Below the pieces are notes generated by a model. It did no database searches, was not told the DNA's origin, and was given only the letters and a program-made list of their open reading frames with translations. From contig NZ_CP183948.1 of the NCBI RefSeq assembly GCF_052056485.1, forward strand, positions 372,001 to 436,000: DNA of 64,000 nt, written 5' to 3'. The stretch is from Paenibacillus_AQ nitricinens (GTDB taxonomy: Bacteria; Bacillota; Bacilli; Paenibacillales; Paenibacillaceae). Shown one piece after another: positions 9,021 through 17,917 of the stretch. How positions within the stretch are numbered: the stretch's first letter is position 1; every line of letters starts with the position of its first letter. A program made the translations under genes and the position numbers.

Positions 9021-9617
9021 TTGGCTGGAATTAATCTGGTAAAAGGTCAGAAGATTGATCTCACAAAAGGTAATGCAGGCTTATCTAACGTAATTGTAGG
9101 TTTAGGCTGGGATCCGGCTGCGCCGGCTCGAGGATTCTTCGGTGTGAAGAAACAGGCCAACGTGGACTGTGATGCCTCAGCATTGATGCTTAATGAGAAT
9201 GGTAAGTTAGTTAAGAAGGGAAACCTGATTTGCTTCCATAATAAGCAAAGTCCTTGTAACTCTGTCATTCACTCTGGAGACAATCTCACGGGTGATGGAG
9301 ACGGAGACGATGAACAAATCATGGTCAACCTGAATGCTATTCCTTCTGATGTGCACAAGGTTCTTGTAGTGGTGAATATTTATGATGCCACAAATCGTAA
9401 ACAGGATTTTGGTCTGATCAAATCAGCGTATATCCGTGTTATGAATGCTGTAGGCAATAATGAACTAATCCGCTTTAACCTATCTGATAATTACAATGGC
9501 TACACGGCACTGATTTGTGGGGAGCTGTACCGACAAGGTGGAGAATGGAAATTCGCCGCAATTGGTGAAGGTAGTCACGCGGCACATATCAATCAACTGG
9601 CAGAACGCTACGTATAA
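9021..9617 (+). CDS. TerD-family protein, divergent copy 1
   Basis: 198 residues from TTG 9021, chosen because GGAGGT sits eight bases upstream. It has the N-terminal LVKGQKIDLTKGN strand, the acidic GDGDGDDEQ calcium-binding loop and the FRYIRFDLx-GELYR-EWKFAAIG region in variant form. Compared with its neighbours it carries ARGFFGVKKQ in place of the usual DxG loop, and the tail is GSHAAHINQL rather than a GLxGL motif. Its binding surface may therefore differ. TerD proteins are calcium-binding beta-sandwich proteins of the Ter stress response. Confidence 0.85.
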   Translation: MAGINLVKGQKIDLTKGNAGLSNVIVGLGWDPAAPARGFFGVKKQANVDCDASALMLNENGKLVKKGNLICFHNKQSPCNSVIHSGDNLTGDGDGDDEQIMVNLNAIPSDVHKVLVVVNIYDATNRKQDFGLIKSAYIRVMNAVGNNELIRFNLSDNYNGYTALICGELYRQGGEWKFAAIGEGSHAAHINQLAERYV

Positions 9618-9646
9618 TCCAAATAAAAGAAAAGAGGAATGTTATC

Positions 9647-10222
9647 ATGGCAATTAATCTATCTAAAGGTCAAAAGATCGATTTAACAAAAACAAATCCG
9701 GGTCTATCCAAAATCACAGTAGGTCTTGGTTGGGACACTAATAAATATGATGGCGGTAAAGATTTCGATTTGGACGTTTCTGTATTCTTGACTAATGCGA
9801 ACAGCAAAGTTGAAAAAGAAACGAACTTTATTTACTTCAATAATAAACAGAATGAGAATGGTTCAGTTGTTCATACAGGTGATAACCGTACGGGTGACGG
9901 CGATGGTGATGATGAGCAGGTTCAAGTGGATCTTCTGAGTATCCCAGCAGATGTGGAAAAGGTAGCTTTCACTATTACGATTTATGAAGCTGACGCAAGA
10001 AGCCAAAACTTCGGACAAGTTTCCCGTTCTTATGTACGTATTGTAAATGATTTAAACAATGAGGAGCTCATTCGTTTCGATTTGGGTGAAGACTTCTCTA
10101 TTGAAACTGGTGTTGTTGTTGGTGAGCTATACCGTCATGGTGCAGAGTGGAAGTTCAATGCCATCGGTAGCGGCTACAAAGACGGCTTGAGCGGTTTGAC
10201 TCGCGATTACGGCCTGCAATAA
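9647..10222 (+). CDS. terD: TerD-family calcium-binding stress protein, copy 2
   Basis: 191 residues, a canonical TerD: INLSKGQKIDLTKTNPGL start, GLGWDTNKY, DFDLDVSVF, the acidic loop GDGDGDDEQ and the closing GELYRHGAEWKFNAIGSG. Aspartates in these loops bind calcium in characterised TerD proteins. It has a good AGAGGAA ribosome site and lies 29 bases after copy 1. It is the closest match to the B. subtilis YceD/YceE group. Confidence 0.93.
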   Translation: MAINLSKGQKIDLTKTNPGLSKITVGLGWDTNKYDGGKDFDLDVSVFLTNANSKVEKETNFIYFNNKQNENGSVVHTGDNRTGDGDGDDEQVQVDLLSIPADVEKVAFTITIYEADARSQNFGQVSRSYVRIVNDLNNEELIRFDLGEDFSIETGVVVGELYRHGAEWKFNAIGSGYKDGLSGLTRDYGLQ

Positions 10223-10289
10223 GCCTTGTAGTATAGAGCTTAGAGTTACACAGTGAACTGAATCTACTCAATGAAAGAAGGTTATGTCC

Positions 10290-10871
10290 GTGACGATCAG
10301 TCTCTCCAAAGGACAGCGAATTGATCTTACCAAGACTAATCCAGGTCTGACAAAGGTAGTAGTTGGATTGGGCTGGGACACTAATAAATATAGTGGAGGT
10401 CAAGAATTTGACCTCGATGCTTCAGCGTTTCTGCTTCATGAAGACGGCAAGGCTAAAGGTACAGATGATTTTGTATTCTATAACAATCCAAATGGTGGTG
10501 CGAGTTCTGTAATCTACACTGGAGATAACCGTACAGGTGAAGGTGACGGAGATGACGAGCAAATCATCGTTGATTTCACCAAAATCCCTGCCCATATTCA
10601 GCGTATTGGGATAACAGTAACCATTTATGATTACGAATCTCGTGCACAGAACTTTGGACAAGTCTCCAATGCTTTTGTACGAGTTGTGGATGCTTCGTCG
10701 GATCGGGAAGTACTTCGTTTCGACCTGGGTGAAGAATTCTCAACAGAGACAGCCGTTGTATTCTGTGAATTCTACCGCAATGGTGCGGATTGGAAGTTCC
10801 AGGCTATTGGTAGTGGTTTTGGCGGCGGTCTTAGCGCATTGTGTAGAAATTATGGGCTGGACGCGCAATAG
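10290..10871 (+). CDS. TerD-family stress protein, copy 3
   Basis: About 193 residues with the TerD layout: TISLSKGQRIDLTKTNPGL, GLGWDTNKY, EFDLDASAF, GEGDGDDEQ, and FYRNGADWKFQAIGSGFGGGL. The start is uncertain. ATG 10284 lies only two bases after AGAAGG, while GTG 10290 has the better eight-base spacing and gives the family-typical N-terminus. A terminator follows immediately, so the first half of the Ter cluster can end here. It is closely similar to copy 2 and probably arose by tandem duplication. Confidence 0.9.
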   Translation: MTISLSKGQRIDLTKTNPGLTKVVVGLGWDTNKYSGGQEFDLDASAFLLHEDGKAKGTDDFVFYNNPNGGASSVIYTGDNRTGEGDGDDEQIIVDFTKIPAHIQRIGITVTIYDYESRAQNFGQVSNAFVRVVDASSDREVLRFDLGEEFSTETAVVFCEFYRNGADWKFQAIGSGFGGGLSALCRNYGLDAQ

Positions 10872-10877
10872 CATCTT

Positions 10878-10914
10878 CCGGGCGGGGTCATCACCGATCC
10901 TGCCCTTTTTTTAA
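10878..10914 (+). terminator. terminator inside the Ter cluster
   Basis: GGGCGGGGT ... ATCCTGCCC stem followed by T7, seven bases after the third terD copy. It separates terB/terD from the downstream Ter genes. Confidence 0.8.
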
Positions 10915-10983
10915 TTCTTTATGGATTCCCTCACAAAGGACATGGAAGGGATCTCGAAGGATAAACTCCATTATGTGGGGTTA

Positions 10984-11087
10984 TTTAAAAATATAAGCAA
11001 GTTAAGGTTCATACGATACTATATATCTTATATTTCTCGCTTAAACGCTTGTCGTCCTTATAAGGACATCGAAGGCGTTTATGCTTG
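10984..11087. repeat. interspersed hairpin repeat, copy A
   Basis: About 104 bp, alignable over its length with copy B at 51423-51520. Its core has an outer AAACGCTT / AAGGCGTTT pairing and a perfect inner dyad GTCCTTA/TAAGGAC, ending in ATGCTTG. It fills the gap between the third terD copy and the next gene. No protein role; in-frame extension of the next gene through it is judged spurious. Confidence 0.75.
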
Positions 11088-11112
11088 CTCCATTTATAAA
11101 GGTGGTGTAAGA

Positions 11113-12414
11113 ATGGGTATTACAGTTGTTAAAGGACAAAAGGTCGATTTAACTAAAGGCAATCCTGGACTTGATTGTCTTATCGTAGAGATTGGCTGGC
11201 AATCGCCATCTTCACTTGAGATTGATACTTCTGCTTTTCTGCTTGGAGCGCAAGGTAAAGTAAGCAAAGATGAGGATTTGATATTTTATAATAATCCGTC
11301 TACACCTTATATCAGATATAAGGAAATGCCTATATCAGACAGCCTCAAGCAATTTGACGTGGAACTAAACAAAATTCCTTCTGATGTGATGAAACTCGCG
11401 TTTACACTTACCATTTATGATGGCGAGAAGCTAGGTCAAAGTTTTAGGCAGGTAAATCAGGCCTATTTTCGGATTCTGAATCAAGTAACAGGTGCGGAGC
11501 TTCTCCGATGTGATCTTGAAAATCATTTCTCCGTGGAAACGGCTGTTGTGGTAGGAGAATTATATAGATATAACGGTGAATGGAAATTCAGCGCCATTGC
11601 CGCGGGTTTTGCTGGTGGTCTACAGGAACTGTGTAAGAACTTTGGGTTAGAAACGAACGATGAACCAGCACCGGCACCAATACCAGTGCCTAAGCCTGCT
11701 GCTCCACCGCAGCCAGAGCTTAAACGTCAATCAGCGCCGGTAGCGGAGCCTAAGATTCAGATTCCACCTTCTCCTGCAGCTGCGCCTTCAGCTGTAACAC
11801 CCCCTCCGGTCAATCTCAACCTGAAGAAGATCGAACTGAAGAAAAAAGGTGATTCGATCAACCTGAAGAAATCAGCTGGTGGTTTGGGTGAATTGCTAAT
11901 TAACCTCAACTGGAATCAGAAGCAGGGTGGAGGGCTATTTAATCGTAAAAATGGTGTGGATTTAGATCTTGCTTGTCTATATGAGTTGAAGAATGGCAGC
12001 AAGGGAGTAGTTCAGGCGCTGGGCAATGCTTTTGGCTCATTGAACCAACCTCCTTATGTCATGCTTGATGGAGATGACCGGACAGGCTCTGTAACAACCG
12101 GTGAGAATCTGCGGATTAACGGCAGCAAAATTGCTGATATTGAACGGATTCTAATTTTTTCTTTTATTTATAAAGGTGTTACCAATTGGTCAGAAGCTGA
12201 CGGTGTTGTCACGATTACCCAGAGTGGCGGCCCCGATATTATTGTCAATTTGGACGAGCATAACAACCGCAAAGGCATGTGTGCTATCGCGTTATTTCGG
12301 AATGTGAATAACGAGACATTCAGTGTTGAACGGCTGGTCCAATATTACAGTGGTCATCGGGAGATTGATGAGGCATATGGTTGGGGACTGCGCTGGGTTG
12401 CTGGCAGTAAATAG
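11113..12414 (+). CDS. TerD-TerA-like two-domain protein
   Basis: 433 residues from ATG 11113 (GGTGGTG upstream). Residues 1-185 are a TerD domain (VKGQKVDLTKGNPGL, ELYRYNGEWKFSAIAAGF) that has lost the acidic GDGDGDDEQ loop. Residues about 190-240 are a Pro/Ala-rich linker. Residues about 245-433 form a second TerD-superfamily domain of TerA/TerF type (GDSINLKKSAGG, DLDLACLYEL, DGDDRTG, ALFRN). The second domain keeps an acidic loop, so metal binding probably sits there. The upstream in-frame extension to 10921 runs through a repeat and is rejected. It is followed by terC after 26 bases. Confidence 0.85.
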   Translation: MGITVVKGQKVDLTKGNPGLDCLIVEIGWQSPSSLEIDTSAFLLGAQGKVSKDEDLIFYNNPSTPYIRYKEMPISDSLKQFDVELNKIPSDVMKLAFTLTIYDGEKLGQSFRQVNQAYFRILNQVTGAELLRCDLENHFSVETAVVVGELYRYNGEWKFSAIAAGFAGGLQELCKNFGLETNDEPAPAPIPVPKPAAPPQPELKRQSAPVAEPKIQIPPSPAAAPSAVTPPPVNLNLKKIELKKKGDSINLKKSAGGLGELLINLNWNQKQGGGLFNRKNGVDLDLACLYELKNGSKGVVQALGNAFGSLNQPPYVMLDGDDRTGSVTTGENLRINGSKIADIERILIFSFIYKGVTNWSEADGVVTITQSGGPDIIVNLDEHNNRKGMCAIALFRNVNNETFSVERLVQYYSGHREIDEAYGWGLRWVAGSK

Positions 12415-12440
12415 ACGATTTTTTCGGAGGCGCAAGTGTA

Positions 12441-13181
12441 ATGGATTGGTTCGCTGATTTTTTTAGGAATATTAGTGAGAACTACGGTCATTTTTTCTCA
12501 TGGAGCGATGTGGTAGGTACGCTCTCAGACCCGGTTAGCTGGGGCATTATTGGTAGTTTAGTTCTGCTAGAGGGACTGCTCTCTGCAGATAATGCGCTTG
12601 TTCTCGCCGTCATGGTTAAGCATTTACCTAAGGAACAACAGAAGAAGGCGCTCTTTTACGGTATTATAGGCGCTTATGTATTCAGGTTTTTGGCTATCGG
12701 TCTAGGGACATTTCTTATTAAATTTATGTTGGTTAAGGTTCTTGGTGCAGCCTATCTCTTTTATATCGCCTATGGCGGGTTATTTAAGGGCGGTGGCGAT
12801 GAGAAGATCGAGAATAAGGGGTTCTCTTTTTGGAAGACGGTTTTCCTTGTTGAATTAATGGATATTGCTTTCAGCATTGATAGTGTTATTGCTGCATTTG
12901 GTGTTAGTAACCAGGTTTGGGTGCTCTTTATGGGCGGAATCATAGGCGTTCTGATGATGCGGGGAGTAGCGCAATTATTCTTGAAGCTTATTGATAAAAT
13001 TCCGGAACTTGAGCGTGCCGCCTTTGCGCTTATTGCCATTATTGCTGGTAAAATGCTCGCGGGCGCTTTTGGGTACGAAATGCCACATGTATTATTCTTT
13101 TCAATCATTATTCTTGTATTCGGTGGTACGATCCTTTACAGCGTACTGCGTAAGAAAAAAGAAGCCCATAGAAATGCTTGA
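12441..13181 (+). CDS. terC: TerC-family integral membrane protein
   Basis: 246 residues with about seven hydrophobic spans. It contains the TerC signature EGLLSADNALVLAVMV near residue 44 and ELMDIAFSIDSVIAAFGVS near 138; the paired acidic/Asn residues inside membrane helices are thought to bind metal ions. TerC members such as B. subtilis YceF, YkoY and MeeF are linked to manganese export and metalation of secreted proteins. Here it is the membrane anchor of the Ter cluster. Ribosome site CGGAGGCG; no overlap with neighbours. Confidence 0.9.
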   Translation: MDWFADFFRNISENYGHFFSWSDVVGTLSDPVSWGIIGSLVLLEGLLSADNALVLAVMVKHLPKEQQKKALFYGIIGAYVFRFLAIGLGTFLIKFMLVKVLGAAYLFYIAYGGLFKGGGDEKIENKGFSFWKTVFLVELMDIAFSIDSVIAAFGVSNQVWVLFMGGIIGVLMMRGVAQLFLKLIDKIPELERAAFALIAIIAGKMLAGAFGYEMPHVLFFSIIILVFGGTILYSVLRKKKEAHRNA

Positions 13182-13232
13182 TTTCAAAGCTAGTTGAACA
13201 CTGCTGCTTTCAGGTAATCGTATATGTTTATA

Positions 13233-13335
13233 GCGTAGGCCTTCACTTATATATGAGAGAACCGGATAGGGTATAGCTGGTTCTGCCACTCTCTATAGGA
13301 GAGGCCTGCGCTTGTTTTGCTTGGCTTCGCAAAAC
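13233..13335 (+). ncRNA. candidate structured leader RNA before the CitE-like gene
   Basis: A 10-bp long-range stem pairs GCGTAGGCCT (13233-13242) with AGGCCTGCGC (13302-13311), with a single G-U. Inside are stem AGAACC/GGTTCT (13258-13263 with 13279-13284) and a potential CTCTC/GAGAG hairpin (13289-13303) that competes with the last two pairs of the first stem. Next comes hairpin GTTTTGC/GCAAAAC (13314-13320 with 13329-13335), directly before the ribosome site AAGGGGG. There is no T-run after the last hairpin, so translation or RNA processing is the likelier point of control. It matches no riboswitch class I recognise. Confidence 0.5.
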
Positions 13336-13352
13336 TATAAGGGGGAACCATC

Positions 13353-14564
13353 TTGAGATACTTCGATTACCTGACGAAAGAACAAGAAATAGCCTTATTT
13401 TATAATCCGCCGATTTCATTTAACCATAATACTACGAGTAAAGATTTGCTGGCTCATGCTGTTGGAGCTGCCCTTTATATGCCAGCAACTCGTGCTAGTG
13501 TTCCCGAAGACATTTTGAAGCTCAAAAGTGCAGGACTTGTAACCGTTATTATTGATCTGGAGGATGCGATCGGAGATAACGAGGTTGACCATGCAGAGGA
13601 GTCTCTCATTCAGCATCTTATTTTTCTCGCCGCATATGAGGAGAACGAGCCAAGCGGGAGTGATAGTCTTCCGCTCCTCTTCATCCGAGTTCGTAACCCG
13701 GAGCAGCTACGGCAGCTGATTTTTCGGTTAGGGTCTTTGGTTACGATGTTAACAGGGTTTGTTTTCCCTAAGTTTTCGGTCGACAACGGAATCCAATATT
13801 TCGAGGCGATAGCCGATTACAATAGAACGCGCAGTTACTCAGACCCAGTGCTTTATGGCATGCCAATTCTGGAAAGTGCGCCTATTATTTACCGGGAGAG
13901 CCGGGTAGATAGTCTTTTATCTATTCGTAATTTGCTAGGCAATTACCGCGAATATGTGTTGAACGTTAGAATTGGAGCAACAGACTTCTCAAGTTTATTC
14001 GGACTGCGCCGTAGTCCTGATATTAGTATTTATGATCTTACCCCTATTCGAGACTGCATATCGGATATTATTAATATTTTTGGCAGAGTGGAAGAAGGGT
14101 ATGTAATTTCCGGACCAGTCTGGGAATATTTTGCGAATAAAGGGCATCGGGTGCTCAGACCACAGCTACGGCAGACTCCATTTGAGGACACCTATGGTAA
14201 AAACGGCCGCGACATGCGAAATAGTTACATTTCTAGCAGCATGGATGGGCTTATTCGTGAAGTGATTTTAGATAAAGAAAATGGGATCTTGGGCAAGACG
14301 ATTATACATCCCTCACATCTCAGACCTGTTCAGGCCATGTACACGGTAATGCACGAGGAATATGTTGACGCCTGCAGTATCGTAGAGAGTAACGATGGTA
14401 GCCTAGGCGTCTTCAAGAGTCAATATTCTAATAAGATGAACGAGATTAAGCCGCATTTGAACTGGGCAAAACGGATTTTACTACGATCACAAATATACGG
14501 GGTGTTACATGAACAACAGCATTTTGTCGGATTATTACCCGAAAACGAATTTACACACGTATAA
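13353..14564 (+). CDS. CitE/HpcH-like aldolase-lyase of the Ter biosynthetic module
   Basis: 403 residues from TTG 13353 after AAGGGGG. It has the HpcH/HpaI-CitE TIM-barrel signature VTVIIDLEDAIGDNEVDHAEESL near residue 68, and VRIGATDFSSLFGLRR near 206. This family cleaves or forms C-C bonds next to CoA- or oxo-acids using a divalent metal. In published comparative analyses of Ter systems, CitE-like, PRTase, HAD and ATP-grasp genes travel together and are proposed to make a nucleoside-like metabolite. The substrate is not known. It overlaps the next gene by 56 bases. Confidence 0.85.
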   Translation: MRYFDYLTKEQEIALFYNPPISFNHNTTSKDLLAHAVGAALYMPATRASVPEDILKLKSAGLVTVIIDLEDAIGDNEVDHAEESLIQHLIFLAAYEENEPSGSDSLPLLFIRVRNPEQLRQLIFRLGSLVTMLTGFVFPKFSVDNGIQYFEAIADYNRTRSYSDPVLYGMPILESAPIIYRESRVDSLLSIRNLLGNYREYVLNVRIGATDFSSLFGLRRSPDISIYDLTPIRDCISDIINIFGRVEEGYVISGPVWEYFANKGHRVLRPQLRQTPFEDTYGKNGRDMRNSYISSSMDGLIREVILDKENGILGKTIIHPSHLRPVQAMYTVMHEEYVDACSIVESNDGSLGVFKSQYSNKMNEIKPHLNWAKRILLRSQIYGVLHEQQHFVGLLPENEFTHV

Positions 14565-15939
14565 CATAGTCGAGAACCTGCAGGTTATGGTTACCGAAAC
14601 ATCTAATCCCTTTCATTTGCCTGTGGATACTTTATTCTCCATGGCAGCCCGGATTAATAAGAAACGCTCCTTTTTGTTCGTCAGCAAGGTACTTGGTAAA
14701 CATATCCCTGTTAATCCGTACACCTCTCTGCTAAGTGGTGCTGCATTAGCGCTGCTGTTATATCAGGAGATGAACGGTAATTCTGCGGATAATGATAGGA
14801 TGGAAGATTTATTAGATAAAGCTGTACACGGACTGATACATCCTGAGTCTGCCAAGGAAGCCTATGAGCATTTATTAGCTGCACGATTAGTTCTTCCTAG
14901 GCCTGTTGTCTTTATTGGCTTTGCTGAGACTGCAACTGCACTGGGTCACAGTGTGTACAACATGTTTGCTGATGCAGCATCATATATTCATACTACCCGT
15001 GAACATATCATCGATTTGGAGTCCATTGTTAGCTTTGAAGAAGAGCATTCACATGCGGTTGACCATCTATGTTACGCCTTGAATACTAAGCTATTATCAG
15101 GGACTGAGCCGATTATTTTGGTGGATGATGAGATTACAACAGGGAATACAGCCATTAATACGATCCGTGATATTCAGTCCAAATTCCCTCGGGAGGAATA
15201 CGTAGTCGTTTCTATTTTGGATTGGAGGAGCGGTAATAATCTTCATACCTATAGCGAATTAGAACAGGAACTGGGGATTCGGATTAAGTCCTTATGTTTG
15301 CTTCAAGGAAGTATTGAAGTAAAAGGCACGCCTTTGCTAAATGCTGGGAATGACAAAGATTTGTTATCGTCTTCAGTGGAATCCGAAGTAGTGACCACTT
15401 ATGTAGTGGACGGTTTAGAACGTCTGCAGGCAACATCCGTAGATTCATATGGTGACACCAACTCGTCTCCTTATGTGAAAAACAGTGGACGTTTCGGACT
15501 GGAGTCGCTGAATAATGATGATCTTGATGTAGGGGTAACCCGGATAGCCGCTCAGCTAAGAGAACTACGAGGGGGGAATTCTAAGACTCTAGTGATGGGT
15601 GTAGGTGAATTTATGTACCTTCCTATGCGGATAGCGGCTGAGATGGGGGAAGGCATTTCGTATCAGTCCTCTACTCGCAGTCCAATCCACCCTGAACGTC
15701 GACCAGATTACGGAGTGCATAGTGCTGCCGCATATCCTTCAGCTAGCGATCCGGAAATTACAAACTTTATTTATAATGTGGATTCTGATCAGTATGATGA
15801 AATATTCGTGATGATTGAGCGTGATGTACCGCATGAACGAATGAAACCCATGCTTGATATACTGAAGACACTTGCTCGCCATAAAGTGCATCTTATTGTA
15901 CTGACTCCTGAAGGAAGAAGTGGAGGGCCTCCAGTATGA
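14509..15939 (+). CDS. phosphoribosyltransferase-TRSP domain protein
   Basis: 476 residues. The PRPP-binding loop is ILVDDEITTGNTAINTI near residue 205, preceded by PVVFIGFAETATALG, so the N-terminal half is a phosphoribosyltransferase. The C-terminal part contains LVMGVGEFMYLPMRIA and STRSPIHP, which is the TRSP-domain motif. The protein should transfer ribose-5-phosphate from PRPP to an unknown base-like acceptor. The start MNNSI lies inside the end of the previous gene with only a GGGGTG ribosome site. The stop overlaps the next start by four bases, so tight coupling is likely. Confidence 0.85.
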   Translation: MNNSILSDYYPKTNLHTYNIVENLQVMVTETSNPFHLPVDTLFSMAARINKKRSFLFVSKVLGKHIPVNPYTSLLSGAALALLLYQEMNGNSADNDRMEDLLDKAVHGLIHPESAKEAYEHLLAARLVLPRPVVFIGFAETATALGHSVYNMFADAASYIHTTREHIIDLESIVSFEEEHSHAVDHLCYALNTKLLSGTEPIILVDDEITTGNTAINTIRDIQSKFPREEYVVVSILDWRSGNNLHTYSELEQELGIRIKSLCLLQGSIEVKGTPLLNAGNDKDLLSSSVESEVVTTYVVDGLERLQATSVDSYGDTNSSPYVKNSGRFGLESLNNDDLDVGVTRIAAQLRELRGGNSKTLVMGVGEFMYLPMRIAAEMGEGISYQSSTRSPIHPERRPDYGVHSAAAYPSASDPEITNFIYNVDSDQYDEIFVMIERDVPHERMKPMLDILKTLARHKVHLIVLTPEGRSGGPPV

Positions 15940-17087
15940 AGGGAACAAGTAATCATAAAGTCATGGACAAAAAAATAGCAGAACCGGTTCCCTTAGGTAG
16001 CTATCCACCGTCAGATGTTACGTTTCTGCTTAAGGATCTTAGTGACGTTTCGCTGGAGCTGGCGACGGAGGAAAGGGAGGAGGCTATTCAATCGGGTGTC
16101 CATTATTCTGAGATGTTACCCGTTGAATATCAGCCTACCGAGCAGTATGTCGACATGTTTCATGAGATGCTGCAGCAATCAGCTAAGAAGGTTGCTTTAG
16201 CTGTTGCCATTGTTTCTGAAATGATTGTCTCGAGAAGAGGACGCAGTACAGTGCTTGTCTCTTTAGCTAGAGCTGGAACACCCGTTGGTATACTGATTAA
16301 GCGTTATATAACTGAGAGATACGAGGTAGACTTGCCGCATTATAGTATTTCTATTATTCGAGGAAAAGGTATAGATGAGAATGCGATACTCTACATTCTG
16401 CAGAAGCATGGACTTGATGCTGATTTGCAGTTTGTGGATGGGTGGACAGGAAAAGGGGCTATCCGTGGGGTGCTGATTGATTCTTGCAATACCTTCTATG
16501 AGAAGTATGGTATTCGCTTAAATGATGATCTTGCCGTATTGGCTGACCCTGGAAGCTGCGCAGGTATGTTTGGGACTAGAGAAGACTATCTCATTCCTAG
16601 CGCCTGCTTAAACTCTACCGTTTCAGGGCTGATGAGCCGAACGGTGTTACACGCTGATCTCATTGGTCCGGAGGAATTTCATGGTTCAAAGTTTTATAAG
16701 GAGTGGCTGAATGCGGACGAGTCCAATGTATTTATTGATACGATTTGCCCGTATTTTCCTTCCGTAGTAGAAGAAGCGAAGAATATTGCTGAACAGATGC
16801 TGGAGCATCCGCCAGAAATTACTTGGCAGGGTCTTCGTGATATTCAGTGTATTCAGGAGACTTTCGGAATAGATAACATTAATCTGATAAAGCCGGGAGT
16901 CGGCGAAACAACCCGCGTATTACTACGTAGAGTACCTTGGAAAATTCTTGTCGATACTATGGATAATCCGAATCTAAAGCATATTCTTCTCTTAGCGAAG
17001 GACCGGGGCGTTCCTGTTGAGATCTTTCCTGGGATGACGTACTCCTGCTGCGGAATAATTAAACCGCTGAAGGGGGAGACAGAATGA
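15936..17087 (+). CDS. StiP-family protein (PRTase-like plus PELOTA-type domain)
   Basis: 383 residues. The region TVLVSLARAGTPVGILIKRY near residue 104 and FVDGWTGKGAI near 168 matches the PRTase-like core of proteins annotated as cysteine protease StiP family. The C-terminal part (CIQETFGIDNINLIKPGVGETTR...) resembles a PELOTA-type RNA-binding domain. It overlaps both neighbours by four bases, as expected in a compact operon. The protease label comes from automated annotation and I see no convincing catalytic dyad. A second phosphoribosyl-handling step is more plausible. Confidence 0.8.
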   Translation: MKGTSNHKVMDKKIAEPVPLGSYPPSDVTFLLKDLSDVSLELATEEREEAIQSGVHYSEMLPVEYQPTEQYVDMFHEMLQQSAKKVALAVAIVSEMIVSRRGRSTVLVSLARAGTPVGILIKRYITERYEVDLPHYSISIIRGKGIDENAILYILQKHGLDADLQFVDGWTGKGAIRGVLIDSCNTFYEKYGIRLNDDLAVLADPGSCAGMFGTREDYLIPSACLNSTVSGLMSRTVLHADLIGPEEFHGSKFYKEWLNADESNVFIDTICPYFPSVVEEAKNIAEQMLEHPPEITWQGLRDIQCIQETFGIDNINLIKPGVGETTRVLLRRVPWKILVDTMDNPNLKHILLLAKDRGVPVEIFPGMTYSCCGIIKPLKGETE

Positions 17088-17917
17088 TATATGCTAGTGA
17101 TCTAGATCGTACTTTGATCTATTCTTTAGGTGCAATAGGTGTGCCGGAGAATACTCCAGGTCTAATTCCGGCGGAAATTATCGAGGGAAAGACGAGATCC
17201 TATATTTCGCAGCATGCATTAAATCAGCTGATGGATCTGAACACACGGATTATTTTCATCCCGGTTACTACGCGTACGATACAACAATATAAGCGTATTA
17301 ATCTGTTTCAAGAAACAGTAATACCGGACTATGCGGTTACAAGCAATGGGGGGAATATCTTAATCGGTGGTGTTGTCGATAAGGAATGGAGAGAATCAAT
17401 CGGTAGATTGGTAGCTCGTCACTCTGCTGGGGCTGAAGAGGTTAGATCATATATCAAGGCGGTTGTACGTGAGGATTGGATCATTAGTGAGAATTATTGT
17501 GATGATCTATTCTATTCCTTCATGGTTTATCGGGAGCAGTTACCTTTAGATGAAATCACTAATCTATCAGATCGGCTCTATAATCTTGGCTGGAGGGTTT
17601 CTTTACAAGGCCGCAAGCTGTACGCTGTGCCGGCTGCCGTGAACAAAAGCGACGCTATACTCCATTTGCGGCGCACCGTTCGTTCTGAACCTATGGTAGC
17701 CTCCGGGGACTCACTGCTAGATAAGAGTCTGCTTGAGAGTGCCGACTATGCTATTGCTCCTTGCCATGGTGAAATATTTGCAGAGCAACAGAGTGGTCTT
17801 GTAAAATCAAGATATCCATTTACGAAAGAATCAGGCGTATTTGCTGGAGATGAGATTTTGCAGTATGTAAATATGATCTATAATAATCTAACTGCATTGG
17901 GAGTGGGGCCACTATGA
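17084..17917 (+). CDS. HAD-superfamily phosphatase of the Ter module
   Basis: 277 residues. The HAD motif I is at the very N-terminus (YASDLDRTLIYS, nucleophile Asp 6 and Asp 8). Motif II is near VTTRT, then TSNGG follows. The Lys/Asp motifs appear as KSDAILHL and ASGDSLLDKSLL in the C-terminal part. The layout resembles sucrose-phosphatase-type C2 cap HAD enzymes, so it probably dephosphorylates a sugar-phosphate intermediate made by the neighbouring PRTases. It starts and ends in four-base overlaps. Confidence 0.85.
   Translation: MIYASDLDRTLIYSLGAIGVPENTPGLIPAEIIEGKTRSYISQHALNQLMDLNTRIIFIPVTTRTIQQYKRINLFQETVIPDYAVTSNGGNILIGGVVDKEWRESIGRLVARHSAGAEEVRSYIKAVVREDWIISENYCDDLFYSFMVYREQLPLDEITNLSDRLYNLGWRVSLQGRKLYAVPAAVNKSDAILHLRRTVRSEPMVASGDSLLDKSLLESADYAIAPCHGEIFAEQQSGLVKSRYPFTKESGVFAGDEILQYVNMIYNNLTALGVGPL

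Noticed and set aside
10921..11112. 64-codon N-terminal extension of the TerD-TerA protein
   Set aside because: It lies in the interspersed repeat and has no TerD similarity; ATG 11113 gives the family start.
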